From NCBI GenBank assembly GCA_022495005.1, contig JAGYXB010000968.1, forward strand, positions 472,856-536,855: DNA of 64,000 nt, given 5' to 3'. Below the pieces are notes generated by a model, which ran no database searches, was not told the origin of the DNA, and was given only the letters and a program-made list of their open reading frames with translations. Below are positions 34,213 through 47,732 of this stretch, one piece after another (position 1 is the stretch's first letter; every line of letters begins with the position of its first letter). Made by a program: the position numbers and the translations under genes. The DNA is from Rhyacophila brunnea. Lineage: Eukaryota > Arthropoda > Insecta > Trichoptera > Rhyacophilidae.

Positions 34213-37200
34213 TTACATGTGTAGCTTTAGACAAGTAGGTACATTAGTAACAGTGTCGCTCTTATAACGACAAAGCTGACGAAGGAGTGCCAGTTTCTTG
34301 GTCATGGTGTTTGAGGACTCCAGCTCGTAGAGGGTGCACAGGTTGAGGAGTAGACTCTCGCTGAGACCGCGGCTAGGATTTGAATTGACCGCATTCTCCA
34401 TTACCGCAATCGCTTCTTTTAGTTTCCCTGAATACAGGAGACATACTGCCATGTTGTTCAGCACCTGAGCATTAAAATTGAAGAATTAAATTTCTCTCAA
34501 AAGTAATAAAATTGAGAATGAATGATTGTGAAAGCATTCAACCAATTTCCACAACGTGAAGGTTTTAACATACATTTTTATAGAAAAAAAATTTGTTAGC
34601 CATTTGTCATAAGACATTGGGTACTCATTCTCAATCAAAATCACGTAGAGAAACAACATGATTTTTGCCAAATGCAGGGTTTCGAATCTTTTCTATCGTG
34701 TTCGATCCTAAGAAAGGATCCAAAGGTTGTATTAACAGATATTTTTGGTTTTTGCGAGAAATGAATGTTAGCCACTTGCTCAACCTATTATGTGAGTAAC
34801 AACTAGCCGATCCGTTACCACTTGACTATCATGGGCGATGAGAGTAAAACAATATTCTTCTGTGAAATTAAATATGAATATGGTGTATTTATTATAGGAA
34901 GATTCATCTGATTGTCGGGCAGCGTGTCCGGAAATTTGTACGTATGCAGTTGGCCGTAACACAGTTCATCGTGAGATATTGTATCGGAAATAGATGGCCG
35001 TTTAATATTGAAATCAATTCCTTGTCTAAATAACCCACTTAAGAATAAAATACGTAATAAAAACCACCGGAATACAAGGGAAAAAGAGAAGAAAATAGGT
35101 AAGTAGATTCGAAATCCAATCATATCGTATAGTTTACATAAAATTCTGGTAGGTTCTCGTATCAAGTTGTACCTACCTGTCAAATATCTAATAGTAATAT
35201 AACATGACATGATACCAATAAATGTCAAAATTATTGTTTTAAAGAATCTAATAAAATTGGAACAGTACTGTCTGCAATGCTCCACGAACAACATATTTTT
35301 TTTCCTCAATGCTATACGGGAATCTCTTTCCGGTAAGACAGCTATAAAACTCGTAAACTAGTAACGCCAGTAAACTGTACTACGACGAAATGTAATATGT
35401 ACAATTTACATGTAACCGTCGGGCAGGATGCGCGATAAGTAAAATTCAAATGAACAACTTGTCTAAAACAGGAACGGCGGGATGAGGACGGATCTTTCGT
35501 GATATTAATACACTATGCTTGTTTATAAATAAATATGTCACCTAAATAACTTCTGTGGTTAGTCCCATTGTCAATTTATAAAATTCAAATTTCAATTTGT
35601 TTCCATGAACATCAAAAAATGTGGTGATCAAAAAGAGATTTTTTAATGAAGGCAAAAGTTTCTATTTACTTTTTTTATGGCCCGCTACTATACCTTCGGG
35701 ATGATATTCGATGTGGATTCTCACAATACATTTTCCAACATTGTCAGAAGTTGTTCGCATGATTCCTAACCAGTCATATAATACAACATTGCTTAATTTT
35801 CAAGCGATTGCGGGGAAAAATTACCATTATATTAGCAGGTTCCAATTGATTAGCTTGCACCAGGCATTGGTAGGCGTCGGAGAATGCATTCTGCGCCACT
35901 GCCAGCAGAGATTGATCCACCAGTTCCCGGACATCTCGGTCAGGAGACCTAATAAAGTAATATTTGGTAAACTTCTTAACCACATGGAGAAACATAAATC
36001 ATATATGACATATTTTGAGCTATCATACAATGTAATATTTTGGTGTAGTCACTATTGACTATAACTGACCTTTCCAAAGATGGGTTTATAGCCTGAAAGA
36101 TATGTCAATGTAAATGACTCAATATAGAATTAACAAAAATAACTAAAGTCATTAGAATGTATTAATGTTTGGCAGCCGTCGCAGTCCAATACGTAAACCA
36201 TTGGCTTCGCATACTAGTGGTTCATATTATTTGCAACTTTAGGATGATCCGAGATTAATAGACTTCCATGAAGATTGATAATTATTTATTAAACATTTGT
36301 TTTATATTTTTGAAACAAACAGAATAACAAACAATGCCATAAAATCTTACATGGTAGCCCTCATTGCGGTGGCTTGTCTGAAATGTGCTTCCGCCCCGGG
36401 GATGTGGCCTGCCTGCAAACAGCAGCGGCCCAAAGCTGATCGAAGCGCCCTCGATTGACCAACGGCCCACACGGGGGACTCTGCTAATCCCTCCACTATC
36501 TGCATAGCCAGAGAATAGTCCTGAAAATAAACGAAATGATAATTTCACTTAAACTTTCGACCAATTAATGCAGAGACTAATTAAGTCAAAGGGATGCATT
36601 TTGAAATCAAAGAGTTTTTCCTAATCTGAAATAATATCCAAAGTATTGTATTTCCTCAAATATGTTTCAAATCTCCTCAATGGCAGTCACTCAAAAATTA
36701 TTAAAAAATAATGTAAATCAATATTTTCGCTCGTTTTATTTATATTTAATTTGAGGTATTATTACCAGGATGGCATTCATATCTTCATCTTTTTTGGATA
36801 TATCACATTGTTCATTCCCAAAGTGAATGCTACCACACCCCCGGAGGACGTTGGTAGATGAAGTTTGCGATGGGGGGCAAAGAATAGAAATCTATGCATC
36901 TCATCGTCACCTGTATGAATCATTTTATTTTGTTTGTATTGGAGTCACAAAATCTAATACATGTAAAAGAACAAACATTGTATTTCTCTGGTATGCATCA
37001 TTTCCTGTATTTTATGTAGTCAAACCTTCTGCTTGTATGTATATGAACTATCGAACATTGCATTAAACTGATTTTTCACCAGGATGTGATATTTTATGTT
37101 TTTGAGATATGATACATTTCGCTTGTAGAAGAACAAACATAACATTTTAAATCGTTTATTTTTGTTTGTTTAGATTTGTTTATTCAAAATTAGTATTTGA

Positions 37201-40200
37201 TGTATCATTGTTGACGGACTTATAGGGGGGGGGAGGCTCCAAAGGAGGCTTTGCTACAACATTATAGTCTACCATTCTCATCGTGATAGTCCAGTTTCTT
37301 GGAAGAGATGATCATTTCTATAACACAATATTAAGCTTTAACAATGTTACCTTCATTTGAAGAGCACAGTTGACGACTGAAAACTGTATGCGAGCCTCTC
37401 GCCCTGACCACAGCTTCAGAGACTCCTGACGATCTTGAGGAGACATCGCTATATCTGTTCCCAGTTCACATTTGTTAGCCTTCAAATTCTTTATCATCTA
37501 TAAAGAATAAAATAATATGATACATAACTAATATTATCACATAATTACAGAGAAGGAGTTTACTTTGATTAGATGTACCATTGATCATACTTATAAGAAG
37601 AGAAACGAGCTGTTAATATCACTAAAACTCGAAACACTTCAAGCCCCTTCTTCATAAAGCAAACATCTACCGAATAAAAATTAATAAAAACATTTTGAAT
37701 TATTGAGACATTCCCATGAATGATAGATAGGTGAATGTTATTTTTAAACTTCCGACTCGATTATGAAATTTTCAGACGTTTTTGAAATGGTTTACAAACC
37801 TCTAAGACACAATTATTACGCTTTTAAATTCCATATCGACTGCTTAATCTGCAAACCGGCTAACTCCATTTGGGCAAGTTGTTCAGGAAGGAAAAAAAAA
37901 AAAAATAATTTAACTATCGAGCAGAACTTCACAATTCCAAAAATATACTTGGATTTTTTTTTACAAATAAGCTGCACTATGAATTAATAATATACTATTT
38001 TAGCTTCCCTTTTAAAGAAAATTTATGTAAAGAGCGGAGTTGTTCCATTTACGATATTGGAAATTTTGCATCTGCAGTTGTTTTATGTGAAGAATGATAA
38101 TGCATTTATTTATTTACAGGTTTAAGAGTTTTAAATTTTGTGTGAGCATAGAAAACATGCTTAACAATAACAAAATGCCACCAAAATCTCATTTTTGGTC
38201 AAAAGTGCAGTTGGCTGGTTTGCAGATTAAGTAGTCGATATATTATTTTGAGTTATATTAACAGCTCTATAGTTTTTTTACTCTACTTAATTTTCTTAAC
38301 TTCTTCACCGCGGAGCATTTAATTACATTTAAATAACATTCTAATTATATCTAATGGCCAACTAATGAGGACAGAAACTTTGTGCCGTCAGCGCTGATAT
38401 AAACTATAATAAACAAATAAACTAATTCACATTGCATCTATATTCTCATAAATACGTGCACTTCAACAGGTTGGTCAGGCCGCCGTCATGCTCACTCCTG
38501 CCTATGCTAAATGCTATCGTAATTCCAATTAATGGATTTATTTTGATAGCTTACAATATACGCATGGAAAACAGCGGAAAAAAATTTCAACCTAATGAAA
38601 TGAAAAATGAGAACGTAAGTTCTGAAAAACTACTTACAGTATTGTAGATTTCGTTCATCATTTCTCATGGAACCTGATTTTTCCTTAGATGATCACAAAA
38701 ACAGGCAGCTTTAAAATATAAAAGAAAATTGCCATGTTTGCTCCTAATCGGAGCATATGAGCCTCCACGGGGTAGAGGTTATAATTATTATTAACTCTTA
38801 TCACGAGAAATAGTTGTTAGTCATTCGCCCAACTCATCGAGTGATTGAACATGCTTTTTTTTTGTGTTCAGCCGTAAATATCTTCGATAGAAACAAAAGT
38901 TTACCTTTCTGACAACGGCTAGAAGAACGTGCAGTCTGGCGATTCCCAGCTCGCACTTGGCTGAGTAAATTGGAAGTTCCGCGAGCAGCAACCGAAATGA
39001 GAATGACGCCATCGATCCTATTCTATTACTGTACAGATCAGGGTAAAACTGAAAAAAAAAATGTGGAAAACTTTACTTGAAAAAATTGCCTGTCTGACTC
39101 AGTCTCTCTCAAGTAGAGTAGATAGATAAAAATTTAATATACAAATTTGTTGAATAATTTAATACATTCTGTCGCCAGAGGGTTCAAAGAGAAATTAAAC
39201 AACTCACCTGAAAGTAAATATCGGGGTTGTCTAAAGAGCCAAACGGTTCAGCTTCCAAGTCGGCCAGGGAGTAAGAATGTATCTTGACCAGGAGAGCCAG
39301 CCGTGTGAACCACAGTTGGAGAGAACGAGGAGAATGCTTTCCTGGATGTCCAGATTTTCCTACGCCTGATATAATTCAATCAAAAATCCTTTATTAACTG
39401 AGAGATTAATACAATAATAATAATAATATTTATATTCAAACAGAAATCGAACTAGTTTTTTAAAAAGGTATTTTGTAACAAATGTTCAAGCTACAAGACA
39501 ACAATTATGCCGTCAGTTTTGGAGATGGCTTAGCAATAATGTTTCTGTGATATAAATTTACTTTGCAATAAATCATAATAAAATTTAGAGCAGTTGTACA
39601 ACTGTACCAATACCAATCATCAAGAATAATTTAACGATGACTACAATTTATCACCTTGACCATATATTGTGAGCAACCTAGTGGTGAGATTAACAGCGGC
39701 TCTGAAGCATCCAGCCTGAATGAGTTCCCGTAGACCTCGTTCATCTTGTGTGACATGTTCGCAGCCCAAAGTCCCTCGCTGCACAGCTTCTCCTTCGCCC
39801 AAATAGTGAGAGACCACATCGTAGAGTACGTCTCCCTGACGATTAAAGCATTAAAATGAATAAAACCTCTAAATTGCACACCATCTTACCGTGTTTGATT
39901 CTGTTTGAAATAATTTTTAGATTGGCAGCATTTACAAATGATTACTCATTGGACGCTAAAGATGCACCTAGAGCGTAATGATTAGGTGGCCATTAGATAT
40001 AATTAGCACGCTATTTTAATGTGGTAATTAATTAGTAATAATCTAGTCAGCAGTCAATTTGTAATTGTTTCCTTGACCATAGACAAGAGTTTTTTTACAT
40101 GACATATTTGTACAGACCTACAAACTTATCTGGAGAATGAGATGGAGGAGGTACCGTCGAAAACTACCCAATCACGACTCGTAACTGGCAAAATCTGATA

Positions 40201-43200
40201 TTCGAATGAAGTTTTTCAATATTATGGCGTCCTATGGTAGTTTCTAGTTCCATTTTTGGCCATTCTCCAGATAAGTTTGTAGGTCTGTAGAAGTGTCATA
40301 TGAATTATAAAACTAATTTTGTGAATCAGAATCAAAATAAATAATAGATAATTAGGGTTAAATACTACCACACCTTAAAATCACGGTGGAGTAGAGTCAG
40401 AACATCCATCTGTGAAACTATGGTATGTAAGTTTGAATCCCGCGTTAGACAAATTTCACATGTGATTTTGTCGATAACCATTCCATGTAAACAAAGGCTG
40501 TTATTATGACATCCACTACATAGAGGCCCATTTGTTCTGCTTAGGAACAAACGGTAATTTAGCCCACTTCTTACACATGATAACATTCAACTAAATAAAC
40601 ATACAACAAAAATAACTACATAGCATTCAAAAGAGTGTAATTATCAGATTTAGTTACCAAGTCTTCTTCTAGGATGACACCAGGCATGGTTAGAACCTCT
40701 CTTTCGGGGAAGAAGGACCCGGCAGAAGATGTTTGGGCCTGCAGAACGATATTCACATACATAGATCACACACATCACGGATATAATATGAAGTATTTTT
40801 ATACTATTCTTTTATCGCAAAGTACAGTTTTGTTTTTATGTTCTATGGATTCTGGCAAATGGTAAGCTGTTGGGTTCCTAGATTTTTTCTATGGAGGCGC
40901 CTGCTTTCATACATTTTTAATTATGCTTGTATAATAATCCAGATTCCAGTTAGATATATGTCATTGTGCATATTATGTTAAATTTAAATATGCAGATAAA
41001 TATGTCGATTAGTATTTTTCTAGCAGTAAATAATGTAAAATTCTCATCATAATTCAATGATTTATTTACAAATCAAAGCAAGAGCTAGAACACAGTGGTA
41101 GAACGGGCGGCGGGGCGGCAGCGGCGTGTGCAACTCATACCTATAACCGTGTGTGAAATATTTGTAGACAGTGTCTTTTTTGGGCATTTCTTCTTCTTCA
41201 TTTTTGATTATACGTTTGAGTTTCACGCACCGCTGCCTCCCTGCAACCCATGCGTTCATTCTGGCCAAGCACTAAACGTTATAATGCTAAATAATCGTGT
41301 GCTTACAAGACATCGGTATTTTATAAGGTAAGCATTAAATAATGGCTTCTACAATCTTCACCAATGATATATACTAACAATTATGGAATTCAAATTGGTT
41401 TAGCGGGGAATATAATATTATTATAATGTGTAAGACTAATTTAAAAACAAAAATGTACCTGAAGAAGAATCCTTTTGGCATCTTCAGTTGGAATCCAGGA
41501 ATCTCTTCTTCTTTCTGCTTCACCGCCACTCGGTTGAGCATCCTTAAGAAGTAAATATATTAACAATAAATAACTTTTCAGATCATCATCTCTGATTCTA
41601 CAATAATTTTACAACGCTGTATTGTTCAGAAGAAAAATAAAATTACCGTTTTACCTCTTTATAAGGACATAAAAAATATTCAGTACTTATTGATTGCTAC
41701 TGTCATACTTCATATTTTGTTTCTATTTTGTTGATTTCAAACACATTGCAAATATAGTAAAAAGATGAAGAAAACCTAACCTACGTCGTCAAAAACTGCA
41801 CAATCCAATCCATTCTTCAACTTTAAGTTTATCTTGCATTTGTGCATAAAAAAAAATGGTTCTATAATGTAAAAAATTCATGTGGGCTAATAGACAGACA
41901 GCATTGAGATGGCATAGGGTTGCTAGATATATGAAAACTTTCTAGAGGCAGTCATTTATATCAATAATTTTACAGATAGGTAGTGCTTTATACTGAAAAA
42001 AAATGTATCAATTTAAATTGACAAACTATATTTAGGTTTTTGACTCGATTGAGTTATATATGGCAATTAATTTCTTATGTGTGCTCCTTAAATGCATGTG
42101 CGCATGCACACAAGTACACATGTTTAAGATAACGTCATTTGCAATGTATCACAACCGTTTTGATAGCAGTATCGTCTAGGAATGCTCTTCCCTAAAGAAT
42201 AAGGCAGTATAATAATTGCTTGGTTTGGTTTTCCATCAGATTAATCGACCATATTGACTTAGGCAAGTTAATATTGGATTCATGTTCAGATATGTGGCAT
42301 ATTATCATATTAAATTCCTCTTTGAGTTTATTGATACTTAAAGATTTACAAAAAACATGGAAGCATTGTTTTTTGCAGTACTTACATAGAAATCAGTATA
42401 AAACTTACTGTTTTAGGCCTAGAAAAGACACAACCACTGGTAGTCGTGTACTCACCAGTGGTTGCTATGGGCAAAAGCTGCGGCCCAGGCGTCAACTGCG
42501 AAGAGGTGAGGTAGGTATGTTTGGGGTGGGAGTTAAAAGATTGATCCCACCAACAAGCACATGTTCGACGTAGAAAACCGCAGCATGTGTACAGTATGAG
42601 AAATGGAGTATGCACCGTATGCTGTATGGATGATTTTATACATCTAAATATCTGTCAATATTCCTAGACCTGTAAACATTATAAAACTGGTAATGTTTTT
42701 ATCAATGTTAAAAAATAAAATTCTTACCGGTGGGGATAGCTTTTCGCTTAAGAAGTCTACCGACGAGGCAAACTTATCAGCAGGTTGATCTGCGCCTGCC
42801 AAATTCATAGTCGCCCCCGGACCGATGTTATCGAAGAAAGTTGACGGATCAGGAAGAGGGTTGTATTGTTTGGCAGCCATTTTTAGCGAGACGTCTTCAT
42901 TAAGTGACAGAGACGATAGAGGGATGTTGCTGTCTCTCTGGACTGGGCTGGCAGTTGATTGGTTTATAGAATGCTTACCAGCTATGAACTCCTGGTTTAA
43001 ACTTGTGGTTGAATCATGCTTTTTTGAAGACTGTAAAAGAATGTTATCTAGAAAACAAAGAATACATTTAGGAATGTGTTCGTGGAAATAAACTAATAAC
43101 TTGTATTTTACTCAGTTAAGCTAAATTTGGTTGATCATGACTAACCAGTGAACCAAGTGAATACAATGACTACTTTCTGATGCCAATCTTAATTAATGTA

Positions 43201-44537
43201 AATCCCTAACTACAAAAGTGCCGATTGATGAAAATTCTAGAATCAGCCTGATGGTTTCTACCAATTATGTTCACAAAAATTACCAAACACAATAGACTAC
43301 AGCTTCGAATCCTTCACTTCCGTAATATACACATTGTTTTTTCAAACAAAGGGAATTGATTCCATCGAATATACCCAATGGACTTGTTCAAATGGCACGT
43401 TCTCCAGGTACATGTGACCCATTGAGCCGTCCACATGTACTTGCGGTGTATCATATGTCGCGCGACAAGCGCAAGCACTTAGCTAGATTCTCGACAATGT
43501 GACATTTTTATAGCCATTCCAAAATTAATTATGACCGCTTCTCATTCGAAACGACAGTTTTATGGCCATTTCAAAATAAATTATGTCACCTAGCTTGTAC
43601 ACCTACAAGAATATATCTTGCTAGCTTGCTCAGGAGCCGTGTGTCACGATTAAATTGCAGTCTTTCTTCTCGCATTCGCACTTGTTTTTATGCCCATTCA
43701 AAAATGAATTAGGTCACCTAGCTTATTCACTGCCAAATGAAACGCGTTATATTCACGCAGCACATTTGGTACTCGCACGTAAAGCGCATCTGGACAAGGT
43801 CAATGGGTTGGATAATGAACAACCAATCTTCGTAAAATCTTCTAACATATCTCCACATTACCTACTGTGATTCGTATGTTCTGTCTTAGAGCGAAAATGT
43901 TATTGTACTAATATTGTGCTGATTGTCTTTCAAGATGTAAACACAAACCAAATGTAAAACAATCTACTGTACTTAACCAAGAAATAAGGTTATGTTGTTT
44001 TTTTAAACTATATAAACTAACCGATTTCTGACCTAATTATTATCAAGAGAAATCTGAGACGTGTTTCTGGCAGGATAGAAGAAATATTGTATACCTACCT
44101 GCATTTCTAAAACTTAATACTAGTAGCGATATTAATAGTTTTTTTTTGTCTATTTACTTACCTACTTAAAATAATAATACAAGTGTTTTCTGTAAATTTT
44201 TGACAGCTCTCGTACAAATGTTATTTTTCAGAGAATTTTATCAAACCGCAAAGGCGGTTGTCGATTAATTAATTTTACAGCCTTGTAAACTTTTCTCAGA
44301 TAAGAAGTCGCTTATCAAAAATTAAGAACCGATCGAACCTTTGTGTAAGTATCCAATATTGGCCAGTGTGTTATCTATCGGCGTGATGGGCGTATGCTTT
44401 TGCGGGTCCGATAATTCGTCGAAGAAATCGGTCGAAAGCGACGCAGAAGCGACACTCTCGCCGAAGTAATTGCTCAGTGACGGCTTTGCTTCATTGTTGT
44501 CGTTGTCATTCATCGTAATAAAGACGTCATGCGGCAA
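34213..44537 (-). CDS. TRAPPC12: Trafficking protein particle complex subunit 12 (TRAPPC12/TTC15)
   Basis: Exons (minus): 44537-44339 (first, donor tentative), 43030-42728, 41542-41459, 40738-40658, 39835-39655, 39365-39208, 39048-38905, 37497-37351, 36520-36351, 35948-35825, 34464-34213. From exon 2 on, every junction is GT-AG and in phase. Recognisable family blocks: [20 protein letters not shown] in exon 1, [62 protein letters not shown], and the TPR-rich end ([17 protein letters not shown], then [10 protein letters not shown]). The total is about 614 residues, shorter than the human protein in the N-terminal disordered part. By family it is a TRAPP III subunit in ER-Golgi and autophagy traffic. 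Exon 1 ends in phase 1 while exon 2 starts in phase 0, so either a small exon between them is missed or the first donor is wrong. The start could be ATG 44537 or 44513. Confidence 0.92.
37833..38241. mobile_element. MITE in a TRAPPC12 intron
   Basis: Inverted arms of about 33 bp: ATATCGACTGCTTAATCTGC at the left and its inverted, nearly identical copy at 38208-38241 (ends GTAGTCGATAT). The centre is AT-rich and does not code. Confidence 0.75.
40111..40289. mobile_element. 179-bp MITE with perfect 29-bp inverted arms
   Basis: Arms 40111-40139 and 40261-40289 are exact inverted copies (begin TACAGACCTACAAACTTATC). It lies in a TRAPPC12 intron. The perfect arms suggest a recent insertion. Confidence 0.85.
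41065..41290. repeat. Imperfect GC-rich foldback in a TRAPPC12 intron
   Basis: The left GGCGGCGGGGCGGCAGCGG region pairs loosely with the inverted right arm (GGCAGCGGTGCGTGAAACTC), with a loop of about 60 bases between them. It is probably an old MITE. Confidence 0.45.
43381..43801. mobile_element. TAA-type MITE, copy 2, in TRAPPC12 intron 1
   Basis: It starts GACTTGTTCAAATGG and ends with inverted GACCTTGTCCAGATGCGC. It matches the outer parts of 5371-6533 in reverse orientation without the hAT insertion, so it shows the element's empty form. The interior repeats the phrase 'AAATGAATTAGGTCACCTAG' or a variant three times, suggesting internal tandem structure. Confidence 0.7.
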
Positions 44538-45138
44538 TCAATATAAAGCATTTGATAGCAATTGAACTGTGACCTATGCAGAATAAGGCCAATAAGGCTA
44601 TTTAAGACCGGTTATTTAGGAATATAAAAATGTAATACTGTTAGATATTTTTGTTAATGTAAATGAAAATTATGTCGCATTTTCGATTGTTCGATTTCAG
44701 AAAATAAAATATTCTTTGACAGATACAGATTACAGATGTGACATGACAGATTTACATTGCACTTCTTCTTTTTCAAAAAATGACTGCGTTTTAGCGCAGT
44801 GTCGCGGCTGCATTACGGAAGCTAAAAGCAATAAGCTAATATAGGTACAAGCTAAAAGTAAAATGGTTTGTTTTAGCAAAAAATTATAAAGAAGCATTGA
44901 GAAAAAAAGAATCAAAATTAAAGCCATAATATATCAATACCTGATTATAATATACTAGATAAAAGTTTTACGCATTATAAATGCCAAAATTGTACAATGA
45001 TTATCCAATATTTCAACAATAAAACTTAGAGGCGATTCACCTCAATCATTTCATAAAATAAATAAATAAAAATAAAAAAGCCTTTTTATTTCTTACAGAT
45101 AAAAAAGTAAATGACAGTGAATTGACCATATCTAATGT
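44538..45138. promoter_or_regulatory. Region upstream of TRAPPC12
   Basis: About 600 bases before the first Harbinger arm that should contain the TRAPPC12 promoter. AT-rich, with no clear core element seen. Confidence 0.35.
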
Positions 45139-45225
45139 ATATATATATAACCTATAATTATATCTGTTATGTATATATATATATATATATATCTATCTAT
45201 GTATATTAGTATATATACCTATGTA
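45139..45225. repeat. (TA)n-rich microsatellite
   Basis: Two runs of TATATATATA separated by a short AT-rich spacer, then GTATATTAGTATATATA. Confidence 0.8.
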
Positions 45226-45244
45226 TTTTTTATATTTTATCTAA

Positions 45245-45381
45245 TGGTTCAAATACACTATATGACGATCGGTCACATATATGTCGAAAAACCCGTTTCT
45301 TATGTTGGCGTCCTGTGTCATAGAGTGTAAATACGATGTCATAGACTGTCACATATATGTCAAACGATCTATGACGGCCTT
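45245..45381 (+). repeat. Extra copy of the Harbinger terminal arm (137 bp)
   Basis: It matches 47208-47344 in the same orientation with a single substitution (CTATGACGG for CTATGGCGG), starting TGGTTCAAATACACTATATG. It lies at the left edge of the DIRS fragment. Confidence 0.9.
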
Positions 45382-45752
45382 CTCAAGGGAGTCCCTTGAG
45401 ATGTTGATCGTATTTTTTGCCTTGTGTTCTTCTGTGCTGGCCCCTTTTTACCCCCTTTTCTTCTCGATTATTTATCTCTCTGGTTGCTCACCTTGTTTTT
45501 CCGGCTGGCAGGACTGACGCTTCTATCGTAGCGTGCTTTGTCTTTGGTTATTCAATTTGATATGTCTCAAGGAAACCATATAGGTGTTCTCTGGACTTAA
45601 GAGTCAACAAGAATAATAAGAGTTTTAATGGTAGGTAAAACTCCTTTCATTATTCGCTATTGACTCTGAAGTCCCTTGAGATATCTGTTTGTTATCACCT
45701 GGTAAAGCAAGATAGATCCTGCAAGATAAGGTGGATGAACCTAACATGAGAA

Positions 45753-46907
45753 TTAGGTATAACATCTCCTTGCTTTTAGGCTCAGTGCACCGGGCTGAAC
45801 AGAGAGGTCAACATATTTTGTTCCCCCGCTGTAAGAAGTCTGTGTGTCTATCGTTATCTGGTAAAATGTTTTAAAAGTAGCTTCTTGGCGCCAATTACCT
45901 CTCTGCAGGATGTTATCTATGGGGTAGTTCTCTAACCAATTTAGAGAGGCGACTGCTGATCGAGTACTGCCTTGTGATTCCTGTACCCCTGCATCAGCGA
46001 GTACTGACTTCACCCAATTTCCGATGACTGCTCGAGTCGCAGGTTTTGGGGGGCCTCTTGACAAGATAATTAATGCCGGAATATTACCACCCTCTTCTCT
46101 TCTCTCATTGGAAACGCAGATAAGTTTTCGAAGCCAAAATACAGGATCGATGTTTTGGCAACTGGACGCGCTTAATTTCCATCTTGATGTGTCTGTCTTG
46201 GAACCAAACACTGGCCATAGAATTATATGGTCGCCATTATCGACTAGGTTATTATCCGCTACACTGAGTAGGGTAAGGTCATGAACCCGTCGTCCCGATG
46301 CGAGTAATAATAATATAGCTGTTCTGCGTGAAACTTCATATAGGTTGTATACTAGTGGTGTTGTTTTTTTGAGGTAGTCCACGATTATTCTTGGATCCCA
46401 AATCGGTGGTTTTGTAGGTCTAGTCTTGCGGGTGGATATGGTTTTTAACATATGACGCACTACTATGTTACTGCTGATGTCTTTACTGATCATAGGTTTG
46501 CAAAAGATAGCTATGGCTGACTTATGTACAAGAATAGTGTTATATCAAAGACCTTCCTTATTGTATAAGTGACCCAGGTATCGAGCCACTTCAGTCGGCT
46601 CGGGGGTATTATAGCTTATCGTGTTGACCATGCACCATGTCTTCCATTTGTCCCATGCAGGTCTATAAGTTTTCAAAGTGGATGGTCGCCAGCCGGAAGT
46701 GAGAAGTGATCTGTCCTCTACCGACCAGCTAGAAACTAACTCTGCCCACCCAAAATTATCCATAACTGGAGTGATAGGTCCCAGACTTGTGGAGATGGAT
46801 GGTTTGTCACCGTATCCACTAGAAATGACTCCAAGTGCGGGATCGGGTAAGGGGGTTCTAGTGATCTCTGCTGTAGGTCTGCGCTCCAAAAACACTTCTT
46901 CCACCAT
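45753..46907 (-). pseudogene. DIRS tyrosine recombinase, one premature stop
   Basis: A frame from ATG 46907 to 45753 (about 384 codons) is open except for one TGA at 46547-46545. The N-terminal part holds a core-binding fold (TLKTYRPAWDKWKTWC, then EVARYLGHLY). The catalytic part shows the first Arg in LLASGRRVHDLTLL, the second Arg in the GSTRSAV box, Trp in RGNWRQEATF and a Tyr in TFYQ. It overlaps the RNase H frame in another reading frame, as in DIRS. It could be active but for the stop, unless the stop is read through or is an assembly error. Confidence 0.85.
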
Positions 46908-46914
46908 GGGGCCA

Positions 46915-47200
46915 CTAGTAAATATTTCCCCTTGCCATGTTCAGGTGTGCCAATACTTGTGGAATTAGATTCGGTGGCGGGAATATCCAGGCTAGTTTGA
47001 AGTCCCACTGTCGACTGAAGGCATCGTGGAACAGTGCAAGGGCATCGTTCGGATTTCGTGAGACATACATTGCGACAACATGGGCTGTGTTGGACGCGAA
47101 CAGGTCTACGTCTGGGAGTCCCCATCTTTGAAATAGGGGAGCTGTAGCCGCCATAACTAGGTGCCATTCTGGGATAATTTTGCTGCCCCACCGACACTCC
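46915..47200 (-). pseudogene. DIRS RNase H C-terminal fragment, frameshifted
   Basis: It reads IIPEWHLV, WGLPDVDLFASNTAHVV, DAFSRQW and PPPNLIPQVLAH in one frame, then switches frame near 46925 to continue as YLLVAPWWKKCFW. This order is the usual end of DIRS RT/RNase H. The 5' part is truncated at the boundary with the next Harbinger arm. Confidence 0.75.
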
Positions 47201-47732
47201 CTGTTAATGGTTCAAATACACTATATGACGATCGGTCACATATATGTCGAAAAACCCGTTTCTTATGTTGGCGTCCTGTGTCATAGAGTGTAAATACGAT
47301 GTCATAGACTGTCACATATATGTCAAACGATCTATGGCGGCCTTAGAACCTTAAGGTTAATAGACTATATGACGATTGGGCACATATGTGACAAGAGCGT
47401 TTTAGTGTCTATGATCATATCTATGCCATTCCGTTTACACATGAGCCAATATATGTCAAAAAAATCTATGACAGAAGCGTGGGCATAGATTCTATGACAC
47501 CCGTATGTGCCAATCCGTTTACACACGATGCCGTAAAATCTATTGTGTCACATATTTGCCACTGATAAATACTACCAACATGACGCTTGACAAACTTTAT
47601 GGTTGGTACGCCTTCATAAACGTCAAACAGATAATAATAATTATAAAACGAAATAAATCAGTACCTACCTAGGCTTGTTAGTGAGATTTTAAATTTATTT
47701 ATCTATTTGGTTCCTGTCCATATCATATTATA

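Larger units (their letters stand above)
45382..47204 (-). mobile_element. DIRS retrotransposon fragment (RNase H end and tyrosine recombinase)
   Basis: The minus strand carries, in DIRS order, the end of the RT/RNase H frame and then the tyrosine recombinase gene. At the left (element 3') side lie palindromic TCAAGGGAGTCCCTTGAG and another CCCTTGAGA near 45671, as expected for DIRS terminal and internal repeats. The reverse transcriptase and gag are absent: the fragment stops abruptly inside RNase H at about 47204. Confidence 0.85.

Noticed and set aside
36351..36520. Apparent frameshift in a TRAPPC12 exon near a run of five G
   Set aside because: On re-reading the bases the frame is continuous (170 nt, phase 0 in and 2 out) and translates to the expected TPR sequence. 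The first impression came from counting two bases twice.
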